NCBI GenBank assembly: GCA_937899435.1
Contig: CALBQG010000055.1
Coordinates: 1 to 47,402, forward strand
Source: UBA11540 sp003445125
GTDB taxonomy: Bacteria > Bacillota > Clostridia > Oscillospirales > Ruminococcaceae
Direction: 5' to 3'
DNA length: 47,402 nucleotides
Shown: positions 24,712-33,272 of the stretch, piece by piece
Position numbering within the stretch: position 1 is the stretch's first letter
How the letters are laid out: each line of letters begins with the position of its first letter
The notes under the pieces: model-generated
What the model was told of the DNA's origin: nothing
Databases searched by the model: none
What the model saw: only the letters and a program-made list of their open reading frames with translations
Translations under genes and position numbers: made by a program

Positions 24712-27633
24712 ATGCTCCAATTAAAAAATATTACCAAGGATTATACTGTCGCCGATACCACAGTGTCGGCATTGAAGGGAATTTCATTGTCGTTTCGGGA
24801 AAATGAATTTGTGGCGATTCTCGGTCATTCGGGATGCGGAAAAAGCACCCTGCTCAATATTATCGGAGGATTGGATCATTATACCTCCGGCGATCTGATT
24901 ATCAACGGAAGATCTACCAAAGAGTACACCGATCACGATTGGGACGCCTACCGCAACCATTCGATCGGTTTTGTGTTTCAGAGCTATAATCTGATTTCCC
25001 ATCAGACCGTGCTTTCCAATGTGGAGCTGGCGCTGACCATTTCAGGCGTTTCCAAATCGGAACGCCGCCGTCGGGCGGTGGAGGCGCTGGAAAAAGTGGG
25101 ACTCGGCGATCAGCTCAACAAAAAGCCGAATCAGATGTCCGGCGGACAGATGCAGCGTGTGGCAATTGCCCGTGCGCTGGTGAACAATCCGGATATCCTG
25201 CTGGCGGACGAACCGACGGGCGCACTGGATTCCGAAACCAGCGTGCAGGTCATGGAGCTGATCCGGGAAATCGCGCGGGACAAACTGGTGATTATGGTGA
25301 CGCATAATCCGGAACTGGCACAGCAGTATGCCACCCGAATCGTGAAAATCAAGGACGGCAGAATTGTCAGCGACAGTAATCCGTTGGAAACGGTGCAGGA
25401 AACGCCGAAGCCGCAGAAAAACAAACGGGTGTCCATGTCGTTTCCGACCGCATTTTCGCTCTCTCTGAACAATCTCATGACCAAAAAGGGACGCACGTTT
25501 ATGACCTCCTTTGCGGGGTCAATCGGCATCATCGGCATCGCGTTGATTCTGTCGCTTTCCACCGGAATCAATACCTATATACAGAAAGTGCAGGAGCAGA
25601 CCCTCTCGTCCTATCCGATCTCTATTCAGGCGCAAAGTGAGGACACCGCGGCACTGATGGCGTCTCTCATGGACATCGGCAAATCACAGCACGAAGAAAA
25701 AGAGGGACAGGACGACGCGGTGTATGCCAACGCGATTCTGTACGATTTTATTCATACGATGAACAGCAGCACGACGCAGACAAATAATCTGACGAAGCTG
25801 AAAGCCTATCTGGAGCGGGAAACCGATTCCAAAGAGTACCTCACCGCCGTCCGCTATACCTATGATCTCGCGCCTTCGATCTATACCGAGGACGAAAAGG
25901 GAAAAATCATTCTGTCGGATTTTTCTTCTCTGATGGGAACCGAAACGACGATGCCCGCAGGACAAAGTGCCATGTACGGAGATACCGGAATCTGGAGCGA
26001 GCTGCTTTCGGGCGAGGATGAACCGGTCAATGAGCTGCTTTTGAAGCAGTACGACCTGCTTTACGGCACTTGGCCGCAGAAATTCGACGAAACAGTGCTG
26101 ATTGTCAATCAGAACAACGAGCTTTCGGATATGGCACTGTATACTCTGGGTTTCAAGGATTCCGAACAGCTCAAAACCATTCTGAAAGCCGCCGTCAGCG
26201 GCGAGGACGTGACGGACGAGGGCGCGTCGCAGTGGTCGTATGAGCAGATCTGCGAAAAGAAATTCAAGCTGATTCTTCCCGCCGACCGCTATCAGTACCG
26301 CGAGGAAAGCGGCACTTATACCGATCTGACCGCCACCGAAGCGGGAAAAGAATACCTTTATAAATCGGATGATGTGGGCGTGACGCTGAAAATCACGGGC
26401 ATTGTCCGCGTCGGCGGAGACACGGCGTCCATGCAGACGGGCGGCATCGGCTATACAAAACTGCTGACGGATTATATTCTCGAAACCACGAAAAACAGTG
26501 CGGTTGTGCAGGCACAGCTTTCCGACCCGAACACCGATGTGCTCAGCGGAAAGCCCTTCAAAGCGCAGGACGATGAGACGCTTGACGAGACGCAGAAAGC
26601 CGTCCGCGCCCGCGACTATCTCGAACAGGCGGCGGGTAGAGCAAAAACCGACGCGGTGCGTGAATTGCTCTGCACCCCGACGGAATCCTATGTTTCTGCC
26701 GTCACCGAACAGCAGATCGGCTCTTTGACGCGCGAGCAGATCGAAGCGCAGGTCACGGCGGCTTACGCCGAACAGATGAACGTGGATCCCGCGACGGTCG
26801 CCGCGTATATTGCCGACATGGACGACGAAACGCTGCTCGGATATGTGCGCGAGGCAGTAGGGGAGTCGGTGCGCACGCAGTACCGCGAACAGACCGCGCA
26901 GAAAATGGCGGCGCTGAACGACGAACAGCTGCTTGCCGCGTGGGAGAATACCGACTGCTCCGACGAACAGTATGCCGCATTTTACGAGACGTATCTGTCG
27001 CAGATCATGTTTTCGGATTCCACTCTGGAGGACACCCTGAAAACGCTCGGCTATGCCGATCCCGACCGTCCGTCCTCCATTCTTTTGTATGTGTCCACGT
27101 TTGCCGACAAAGAAAAAGCCGCCGACCTGATTGATCGGTATAATGCGCAGGCAAGCGAGGAGGATCAGATTACCTATACGGATATGGTTGCCCTGCTGAT
27201 GTCCTCCGTGACCGATATCATCAGCGGCGTGTCGTATCTGCTGATAGCCTTTGTGGGCATTTCGCTGGTCGTGTCGTCGATCATGATCGGAATTATCACC
27301 TATATTTCGGTGCTGGAAAGAACGCGCGAAATCGGTATTCTCCGCGCGATCGGCGCGTCCAAACGTGACGTTTCCCGTGTATTCAATGCCGAAACACTGC
27401 TTGTCGGATTGGGCGCGGGCGTGATCGGTATCGGAGTGGCGGTGCTGCTGAATCTGCCGATCAATGCCATTCTTCATGCACTCACGGGATTGACCGAGCT
27501 TAAAGCGACGCTCCCGATTGTCGGCGCAGTCATACTGGTGGCAATCAGTATGCTGCTGACCTTTGTCGCCGGATTGATTCCGTCGCGTATGGCGGCGCGC
27601 AAAGACCCCGTTACCGCATTGCGCACGGAATAA
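24712..27633 (+). CDS. ABC transporter, fused ATPase and FtsX/MacB-type permease
   Basis: 973 residues. The N-terminal ATPase (about 1-225) has Walker A GHSGCGKST, signature MSGGQ and Walker B ILLADEPTGALD, of the LolD/MacB/SalX class. The permease part has one helix near 265-285, then an external region of about 550 residues, and three helices in the last 200 residues with the FtsX/MacB pattern YISVLERTREIGILRAIGAS. This class does not transport by rotation but drives extracytoplasmic machines or antimicrobial peptide handling. The external region is much larger than in MacB; it is glutamate- and aspartate-rich and mostly helical near its end. The ATG at 24712 follows GGGAAGGGA. Such one-piece proteins are frequent in Clostridia and their substrates are unknown. 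Confidence 0.9.
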   Translation: MLQLKNITKDYTVADTTVSALKGISLSFRENEFVAILGHSGCGKSTLLNIIGGLDHYTSGDLIINGRSTKEYTDHDWDAYRNHSIGFVFQSYNLISHQTVLSNVELALTISGVSKSERRRRAVEALEKVGLGDQLNKKPNQMSGGQMQRVAIARALVNNPDILLADEPTGALDSETSVQVMELIREIARDKLVIMVTHNPELAQQYATRIVKIKDGRIVSDSNPLETVQETPKPQKNKRVSMSFPTAFSLSLNNLMTKKGRTFMTSFAGSIGIIGIALILSLSTGINTYIQKVQEQTLSSYPISIQAQSEDTAALMASLMDIGKSQHEEKEGQDDAVYANAILYDFIHTMNSSTTQTNNLTKLKAYLERETDSKEYLTAVRYTYDLAPSIYTEDEKGKIILSDFSSLMGTETTMPAGQSAMYGDTGIWSELLSGEDEPVNELLLKQYDLLYGTWPQKFDETVLIVNQNNELSDMALYTLGFKDSEQLKTILKAAVSGEDVTDEGASQWSYEQICEKKFKLILPADRYQYREESGTYTDLTATEAGKEYLYKSDDVGVTLKITGIVRVGGDTASMQTGGIGYTKLLTDYILETTKNSAVVQAQLSDPNTDVLSGKPFKAQDDETLDETQKAVRARDYLEQAAGRAKTDAVRELLCTPTESYVSAVTEQQIGSLTREQIEAQVTAAYAEQMNVDPATVAAYIADMDDETLLGYVREAVGESVRTQYREQTAQKMAALNDEQLLAAWENTDCSDEQYAAFYETYLSQIMFSDSTLEDTLKTLGYADPDRPSSILLYVSTFADKEKAADLIDRYNAQASEEDQITYTDMVALLMSSVTDIISGVSYLLIAFVGISLVVSSIMIGIITYISVLERTREIGILRAIGASKRDVSRVFNAETLLVGLGAGVIGIGVAVLLNLPINAILHALTGLTELKATLPIVGAVILVAISMLLTFVAGLIPSRMAARKDPVTALRTE

Positions 27634-27634
27634 C

Positions 27635-27662
27635 TTGCATTTTTCGGAAAATGTGGTATGAT
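27635..27662 (+). promoter_or_regulatory. Promoter of the DtxR-type regulator gene
   Basis: TTGCAT (27635-27640), 16 bp and TATGAT (27657-27662), directly after the ABC stop. Confidence 0.7.
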
Positions 27663-27684
27663 TTAAGAAAAGGGGCGTGAGATC

Positions 27685-28059
27685 ATGCACTTGCAGGAAT
27701 CGGGAGAAATGTACCTGGAAACCATTCTGGTGCTGTCCAAAAAAGGAAAAACCGTTCGTTCGGTGGATGTCAGTGAATATATGGGATTTTCCAAACCGAG
27801 TGTGAGCCGCGCGATCGGACTGCTGAAAAGCGGCGGTTATGTGGAAATGGATCGGGACGGAACTTTGACGCTGACGGAAAGCGGAAGGGAAATTGCCGAA
27901 AAGATTTATGAGCGGCACACGCTGTTGACGGGATTTTTGATCCGATTGGGCGTGGATGAGAGCATTGCGGCTCAGGATGCCTGTAAAATGGAACATGATA
28001 TCAGCGATGAATCGTTTGAAGCTATGAAACGCCATGTGTTAAAAACAGAACGGGAATAA
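27685..28059 (+). CDS. DtxR/MntR-family metal-dependent repressor
   Basis: 124 residues, the short form without the SH3-like third domain. An N-terminal winged helix (SVDVSEYMGFSKPSVSRAI) is followed by the metal/dimerisation domain. The residues that occupy the primary metal site of DtxR are present in order: M9 (in EMYLETI), C100, E103 and H104, plus H78. MntR has aspartate where M9 is, so this pattern fits iron rather than manganese control; that is an inference from alignment by eye. The nearby feoB iron transporter is a likely target, though no operator is recognised. The gene ends at a strong terminator. Confidence 0.9.
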   Translation: MHLQESGEMYLETILVLSKKGKTVRSVDVSEYMGFSKPSVSRAIGLLKSGGYVEMDRDGTLTLTESGREIAEKIYERHTLLTGFLIRLGVDESIAAQDACKMEHDISDESFEAMKRHVLKTERE

Positions 28060-28073
28060 TCGTGAAAAATAAG

Positions 28074-28110
28074 AAATACCGACACATTTTGATTGTGTCG
28101 GTATTTTTTT
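28074..28110 (+). terminator. Terminator after the DtxR-type gene
   Basis: AAATACCGACACA (28074-28086), a 7-nt loop and TGTGTCGGTATTT (28094-28106), followed by T. Confidence 0.93.
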
Positions 28111-28129
28111 ATAAAATATTTGAAAATGT

Positions 28130-28157
28130 TGTAGCAAACGGAGATTTTCAGCGTCTA
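28130..28157 (+). promoter_or_regulatory. ECF-like promoter, copy 3 (FemAB-type gene)
   Basis: TGTAGC (28130-28135), 16 bp and CGTCTA (28152-28157), followed by TATAAGTGAG. It is the same block as the two minus-strand copies near 16.7 and 17.8 kb, here in plus orientation upstream of the FemAB-type gene. A vegetative promoter lies 14 bp further down. Confidence 0.6.
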
Positions 28158-28170
28158 TATAAGTGAGGAC

Positions 28171-28211
28171 TTGACAAAAAGTTACGACATTAGTATAATG
28201 TTGTTACGACA
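28171..28211 (+). promoter_or_regulatory. Consensus promoter with direct-repeat operator, FemAB-type gene
   Basis: TTGACA (28171-28176), 17 bp and TATAAT (28194-28199) is a perfect consensus promoter. GTTACGACA occurs at 28181-28189 (in the spacer) and again at 28203-28211 (around the start site), 22 bp or two helical turns apart. ACATTA/TAATGT (28187-28192 and 28196-28201) adds an inverted repeat over the -10. These would be natural repressor contacts. Confidence 0.75.
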
Positions 28212-28229
28212 AAAAGGGAAGGTGGATGC

Positions 28230-29288
28230 ATGGAAATTTTGAAGAGGGAAGAATACGGACAGTTTGAGCGCTTTTTGCGTTCACAGCCGGACGTGTCGTT
28301 TATGCAGTCGGCAGCATGGCGTGCGGTGAAGGATCGGTGGAAGCATGAGGTGGTGGTCGTGCGCGACGAAATGGGGGAGATCATCGGCGGAATGTCGGTG
28401 CTGATCCGGACGGTATTTCCCGGGATGACCTTATTATATGCGCCACGCGGACCTGTGTGCGATCTTTCGGACGAGAAAACCGTCCGCGAGCTTTTGCGCG
28501 GTGCGCAAAAGCTCGCGGAAAAATATCATGCGTTTGCCTTGAAAATCGATCCGGAAGTGCCCGAAAGCGACCGACAGACGATCAGAACCCTGCGCGCCTG
28601 CGGATTTTTTTACCGACCGGGCGCGGCGGAATATGAAACGGTGCAGCGGCGGTACAATTACGTTATCTTGAACCTCTACGAAAAGAGCGGAGAGGAGCTT
28701 TTGCAGTCGTTCAAGCCGAAATGCCGCTATAATATCCGTCTGGCGCAGCGCAGCGGTATGGTCTGCAAGGTGCAGGGAGCAGAAGGACTGGACGATTTCT
28801 ATGCGCTGTACGAAAGCACCGGGCAGCGTGCCGGTTTTTCCGTGAGAAGCAAAGAGTATTGCCGGAAACTGCTGGAGGCGTTCGACGGAGACGCGCGGAT
28901 TTTCACGGCGTACCAAGAGAAAACTCCCGCGGCGAGTGCGCTGATGATTACCTATGCGGGACGCACGAGCTATCTTTTCGGTGGAAGTGCGCATGAAAGC
29001 CACAGTAAAGCGGGACACGCCGTGATGTATGAAGCAATCCGATGGGCGGCGGTGCAGGGATGCGACACTTTTGATTTCATGGCGGTGCCGGTAAATTTGG
29101 ACGAAAAAAGTCCGATGTACGGCGTGTATCGCTTCAAAAGCGGCTTTAACGGTGAGGTGAAAGCCTTTGCGGGAGAGTTCGACTATGTGTTCCGACCGTA
29201 CCTTTGGAGGTGCTTTTGCGCAATGCAAAAGGGAAAAAGTGCCGCCGAACACCTCCTGCACAAAATTACAGACCGAGCAGGCAACTGA
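28230..29288 (+). CDS. FemAB/FemX-type peptidoglycan peptidyltransferase
   Basis: 352-residue protein of the FemAB class, two GNAT-like domains. Seen: LIRTVFPGMTLLYAPRGPVCD near the N-terminal domain, YNYVILNLYEKSGEELLQSF before the conserved CRYNIRLAQRSG (arginine-rich segment that contacts lipid II in this class), and FGGSAHESHSKAGHAVMYEAI near the C-terminal domain. Family members add amino acids from aminoacyl-tRNA to the lipid II stem peptide; the exact amino acid is unknown. It is not clustered with other wall genes. Its dual promoters, one ECF-like, suggest induction by envelope stress. Its last 23 bp overlap the end of feoB on the other strand. Confidence 0.88.
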   Translation: MEILKREEYGQFERFLRSQPDVSFMQSAAWRAVKDRWKHEVVVVRDEMGEIIGGMSVLIRTVFPGMTLLYAPRGPVCDLSDEKTVRELLRGAQKLAEKYHAFALKIDPEVPESDRQTIRTLRACGFFYRPGAAEYETVQRRYNYVILNLYEKSGEELLQSFKPKCRYNIRLAQRSGMVCKVQGAEGLDDFYALYESTGQRAGFSVRSKEYCRKLLEAFDGDARIFTAYQEKTPAASALMITYAGRTSYLFGGSAHESHSKAGHAVMYEAIRWAAVQGCDTFDFMAVPVNLDEKSPMYGVYRFKSGFNGEVKAFAGEFDYVFRPYLWRCFCAMQKGKSAAEHLLHKITDRAGN

Positions 29289-31341
29289 CCGCATTTACGC
29301 CCATGCACACCAGAATACCGATCGCCGTGGGAAGTGCCGCAGCAAGCAGTGTCCACCGCAAACTTCCGGTTTCTTTTTTAATGGTAAGCACGGTGGTGGA
29401 ACACGGCCAGTGAAAGAGCGTGAACAGCAGGACACAGATTGCTGTGGTTTTTGTCCATCCGTGCTGTAAAAGCAGTTCTTTCATTTGCAGAAGGTCGGGA
29501 GAGATTAGGCTGCCTTGTGCCATGTATGCCATGAAAATCAGCGGAATCACGGTTTCGTTGGCGGGAAAGCCCAGCAGGAAGGCGATCAGAATTACGCCGT
29601 CGAGACCCATCAGACGGGCAAAGGGATCAAGAAAATCCGCGCCGTGCTGCAAAAGACTCGTGCCGCCGACGGTGATGTTTGCCATCAGCCAGATGACAGC
29701 TCCCGCGGGGGCGGCGACGGCGGCGGCGCGCCCGAGCACAAACAGTGTCCGATCCAGTACGGAGCGGATCAAAATTTTCCCGACCTGCGGCTTGCGGAAA
29801 GGCGGAAGCTCCAAGGTGAACGAACTGGGAACGCCTTTGAGCAGGGTGCGGGACAACAGCTTCGTCACCAAAAAGGTTGCGCCGATGCTCAGCAAAATCG
29901 TCAACGTCAGAAAAAGTGCCGACAGTACGGATCCGCCGAAGCTGTCGGAGGTGCCGACGAAAAAGACGGTGATGATGGCAATCAGCAGCGGAAATCGCCC
30001 GTTGCAGGGGACAAAGGAATTGGTCAGAATCGCCAGAAGCCGCTCGCGCGGGGAATCGATGATGCGGCAGCCCGTCACGCCCACCGCATTGCAGCCGAAT
30101 CCCATGCACATGGTCAGCGCCTGTTTTCCGCAGGCGTGACATTTTTTGAACGGGAGATCAAGATTGTAAGCGATGCGCGGCAGATACCCCACGTCCTCCA
30201 AAAAGGTGAACAGCGGGAAGAAAATCGCCATCGGCGGCAGCATCACCGAAATTACCCACGCCAATACCCGATAGACGCCCAGCACCAGAATCCCGTGCAG
30301 CCAATCGGGGGCGCCCCAAAGGGTGAATAATGCCGTCAGCCGATCCTGAAGAACGGCAAAAAGATGAGAAAGGCAGGCGGAAGGGACGTTGGCGCCCGAA
30401 ACGGTCAGCCAGAAAATGAACGCCAGCAAAAGCAGCATCAGCGGGTACGCCGTGTGCTTTCCGGTCAGAATCCGATCCATGCGGCGGTCAAAACGGGTGT
30501 GCGCTTCTTTTGGGAAAATCACCGTGCCGCGGCAGATTTCTTCGGCTTTGTCGATTCGCGCCGCGATGACGGAATCCCTGAAGGCTTCCTCGGTGAGATC
30601 AGCCTCGCGGAGAACGGAGATTGCCTGTGCTTGTGCGGAAAGAAAGGCTTCGTCGTTTGCGCGGGTGCCGAGCAGCTTCTGTATGAACGCCGTGTCGTTT
30701 TCCAATACTTTCAGTGCCGCCCAGCGGGAGAAAACGCCGTATGCTTCCAGCACGGGCGCGATCAGCGCCAGCGCCGATTCGATCGGTTCGGAAAAAACCG
30801 TGCAGACCGGATGCGGCAAGGTTTCTTTGTCGGTCAGTCGATCCAATGCCTCGGTCAGTACCCCGAGGCTTCCGCTTTTCTGCGCCACCGTGCGGACGAC
30901 CGGAACGCCGAGACGGGCTTCGATTTCTTTCAGGTCAAGGCAAATGTGCTTTCTTTCCGCTTCATCCATCAGATTGACGCAGACAATCACCTGTTTTGTG
31001 ATTTCCGTGATCTGAAGCACCAGGTTCAGATTGCGTTCCAGACACGTCGCGTCGCACACAACGACGACCGCTTCCGGATGTGAAAAACAAAGAAAGTCGC
31101 GGGCGCATTCCTCTTCGGCGGAACGCGCGGTCAGAGAATAGGTTCCCGGAAGGTCGGTGAGCAGATAGGAATGCCGTCGGGTGGAAAAACGACCCTGCGC
31201 CTGCGAGACGGTTTTCCCGGGCCAGTTGCCCGTATGCTGATTCATGCCGGTTAAGGCGTTGAAAACGGTGCTTTTGCCAACATTGGGATTTCCCGCCAAA
31301 GCAACGGATCGTTCGTCGGAAGTCTGATATGTACAAGCCAT
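29266..31341 (-). CDS. feoB: Ferrous iron transporter FeoB
   Basis: 691-residue inner-membrane iron(II) transporter with an N-terminal GTPase. G motifs are seen: G1 GNPNVGKST (17-25), G3 DLPGTYSL and G4 NLMD. A GDI-like helical domain follows. The core has two Gate-type segments, GFGCNAVGVTGCRII and MGLDGVILIAFLLGFPANETV, and about 10 hydrophobic segments. No FeoA or FeoC gene lies next to it and no FeoA domain is fused, which is unusual because FeoA normally precedes FeoB. The ATG at 31341 has GGAGGG upstream. No clear vegetative promoter can be named. Confidence 0.95.
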   Translation of the reverse strand: MACTYQTSDERSVALAGNPNVGKSTVFNALTGMNQHTGNWPGKTVSQAQGRFSTRRHSYLLTDLPGTYSLTARSAEEECARDFLCFSHPEAVVVVCDATCLERNLNLVLQITEITKQVIVCVNLMDEAERKHICLDLKEIEARLGVPVVRTVAQKSGSLGVLTEALDRLTDKETLPHPVCTVFSEPIESALALIAPVLEAYGVFSRWAALKVLENDTAFIQKLLGTRANDEAFLSAQAQAISVLREADLTEEAFRDSVIAARIDKAEEICRGTVIFPKEAHTRFDRRMDRILTGKHTAYPLMLLLLAFIFWLTVSGANVPSACLSHLFAVLQDRLTALFTLWGAPDWLHGILVLGVYRVLAWVISVMLPPMAIFFPLFTFLEDVGYLPRIAYNLDLPFKKCHACGKQALTMCMGFGCNAVGVTGCRIIDSPRERLLAILTNSFVPCNGRFPLLIAIITVFFVGTSDSFGGSVLSALFLTLTILLSIGATFLVTKLLSRTLLKGVPSSFTLELPPFRKPQVGKILIRSVLDRTLFVLGRAAAVAAPAGAVIWLMANITVGGTSLLQHGADFLDPFARLMGLDGVILIAFLLGFPANETVIPLIFMAYMAQGSLISPDLLQMKELLLQHGWTKTTAICVLLFTLFHWPCSTTVLTIKKETGSLRWTLLAAALPTAIGILVCMGVNAVSCLLGL

Positions 31342-31440
31342 GGGTGTACCCTCCTGTACCTGCTTGAATTCTCTTTATGCTATTCCTTCGGAGGGATTTA
31401 TGTGAAAATGTGAATAAACCTTGAATTTTGCAGAAAGGTT

Positions 31441-31469
31441 TTGACAATAAAAAATGTTCGATGTATAAT
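31441..31469 (+). promoter_or_regulatory. Promoter of the heterodimeric ABC exporter operon
   Basis: TTGACA (31441-31446), 17 bp and TATAAT (31464-31469), a perfect consensus promoter 57 bp before the start codon. Confidence 0.92.
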
Positions 31470-31526
31470 AAAGAATACGCGGTTTGGGAAAAACTGCGAA
31501 AATTTCATCGGTTAGTGGGTGGAAAA

Positions 31527-33272
31527 ATGCTGAAAACCCTGGCAAAAAGCATTAGGGAATACAAGAAACCTGCAATCCTGACGCCGATTCTGGTGTCCTT
31601 TGAAGTGATTATGGAATGTATCATTCCGTTCGTGATTGCTAAACTGGTTTCCGAGATTCAAAGCGGTTGTGCAATGGGTGTCATCCTGCGCTACGGGGCG
31701 ATTCTCGTGGCAATGGCGACGCTTTCGCTGGTATTCGGAATGATGGCGGGCACGACCTGTGCAAAGGCGTCCTGCGGATTCGGACACAATCTGCGCAAGG
31801 ATCTGTTTTATAAGGTACAGACGTTTTCGTTTGAAAACATCGACCGCTTCTCGACGTCCTCACTGGTCACACGAATGACCACCGACGTCACCAACGTGCA
31901 GGAAGCGTTCATGATGATCATCCGTATCGCGGTGCGCAGTCCGTTTATGATGATTTTTGCGTTTGTCATGGCATTCATTATGGGCGGAAGTCTGGCATGG
32001 GTGTTTGTGGTGCTGATTCCGGTGATGGGAATTGTGCTGCTTTTGATTTCCAAAAAAGTCATGCCGTTTTTCAAACAAGTGTTTGCAAAGTACGACGCGC
32101 TGAACGATTCCATTCAGGAAAATGTGAAAAATATGCGTGTGGTCAAGTCGTTTGTGCGCGAGGATTACGAATGTAAGAAGTTCGACCGCGCGGCAACGGA
32201 TGTCTGCCGTGACTTCACAAAGGCGGAACGTATTCTGGCACTCAGCTCGCCGCTTATGCAGCTCTGCCTGTATACAATCATGATTGTGGTGATTCTGTTC
32301 GGCTCGAAGATTACCATCACGACGGGCGGCGAAACGCTGAATATCGGACAGCTGTCTGCCATGCTGACCTATGGGTTCCAGATCCTGATGAGCATTATGA
32401 TGATTGCCATGATCGTGGTGACGATTACCATGGCGGGAGAATCTGCCCGCCGTATCACCGAAGTGCTGAACGAAGAAGGCACGATTCACGACTGCGAACA
32501 TCCGATTTTCGAGGTGAAGGACGGTTCGGTGGATTTTGACCACGTGTCGTTCAAGTATTCAAAACAGGCGGAACGGATGGCGCTGTCGGATATTGATCTG
32601 CATATAGCCTCCGGAGAAACCATCGGTATTATCGGCGGCACCGGTTCCTCCAAAACGTCGCTGATTCAGCTCATTTCCCGTTTGTATGATGTGACCGAAG
32701 GAACGGTTCGCGTCGGCGGAGCGGATGTGCGTGAGTACGACGTGCAGACCCTGCGCAATCAGGTGGCAGTGGTGCTTCAGAAAAACATTCTGTTTTCCGG
32801 TACGATCAAAGAAAACCTCCGTTGGGGCAATAAGGATGCAACGGACGAGGAACTGGTGGAGGCGTGCAAACTGGCACAGGCGGATGAGTTTATCCGCAGC
32901 TTCCCCGACGGCTACGATACCTATATCGAACAGGGCGGAACCAATGTTTCCGGCGGACAGAAACAGCGTCTGTGCATCGCCAGAGCATTGCTGAAAAAGC
33001 CGAAGGTGTTGATTCTGGACGATTCGACCAGCGCGGTGGATACCCAGACCGATGCACAGATTCGCAAGGCGTTTGCAGAGTTCATTCCCGAAACGACAAA
33101 GATCATTATTGCCCAGCGAATCGCGTCGGTGCAGGATGCCGACCGTATCGTGGTTATGAATAACGGTACGATCGACGCGGTCGGAACCCACGAGGAGCTG
33201 TTAAAGACAAACGAGATATACCGCGAAGTGTATACCTCTCAGAGTAAGGCGGGTGAGGACGATGCAGAATAA
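31527..33272 (+). CDS. ABC exporter half-transporter with degenerate ATP site
   Basis: 581 residues: a six-helix export membrane domain (about 1-310) and a nucleotide-binding domain (about 340-575). Walker A reads GGTGSSKTS, signature NVSGGQKQR and Walker B VLILDDSTSAVD. The second D replaces the usual catalytic glutamate, so this half carries the non-hydrolysing site of a heterodimeric exporter. It is the partner of the next gene, whose start overlaps its end by 11 bp. BmrCD/LmrCD-like pairs export drugs or peptides; the substrate here is unknown. The ATG at 31527 follows GGTGG. Confidence 0.93.
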   Translation: MLKTLAKSIREYKKPAILTPILVSFEVIMECIIPFVIAKLVSEIQSGCAMGVILRYGAILVAMATLSLVFGMMAGTTCAKASCGFGHNLRKDLFYKVQTFSFENIDRFSTSSLVTRMTTDVTNVQEAFMMIIRIAVRSPFMMIFAFVMAFIMGGSLAWVFVVLIPVMGIVLLLISKKVMPFFKQVFAKYDALNDSIQENVKNMRVVKSFVREDYECKKFDRAATDVCRDFTKAERILALSSPLMQLCLYTIMIVVILFGSKITITTGGETLNIGQLSAMLTYGFQILMSIMMIAMIVVTITMAGESARRITEVLNEEGTIHDCEHPIFEVKDGSVDFDHVSFKYSKQAERMALSDIDLHIASGETIGIIGGTGSSKTSLIQLISRLYDVTEGTVRVGGADVREYDVQTLRNQVAVVLQKNILFSGTIKENLRWGNKDATDEELVEACKLAQADEFIRSFPDGYDTYIEQGGTNVSGGQKQRLCIARALLKKPKVLILDDSTSAVDTQTDAQIRKAFAEFIPETTKIIIAQRIASVQDADRIVVMNNGTIDAVGTHEELLKTNEIYREVYTSQSKAGEDDAE

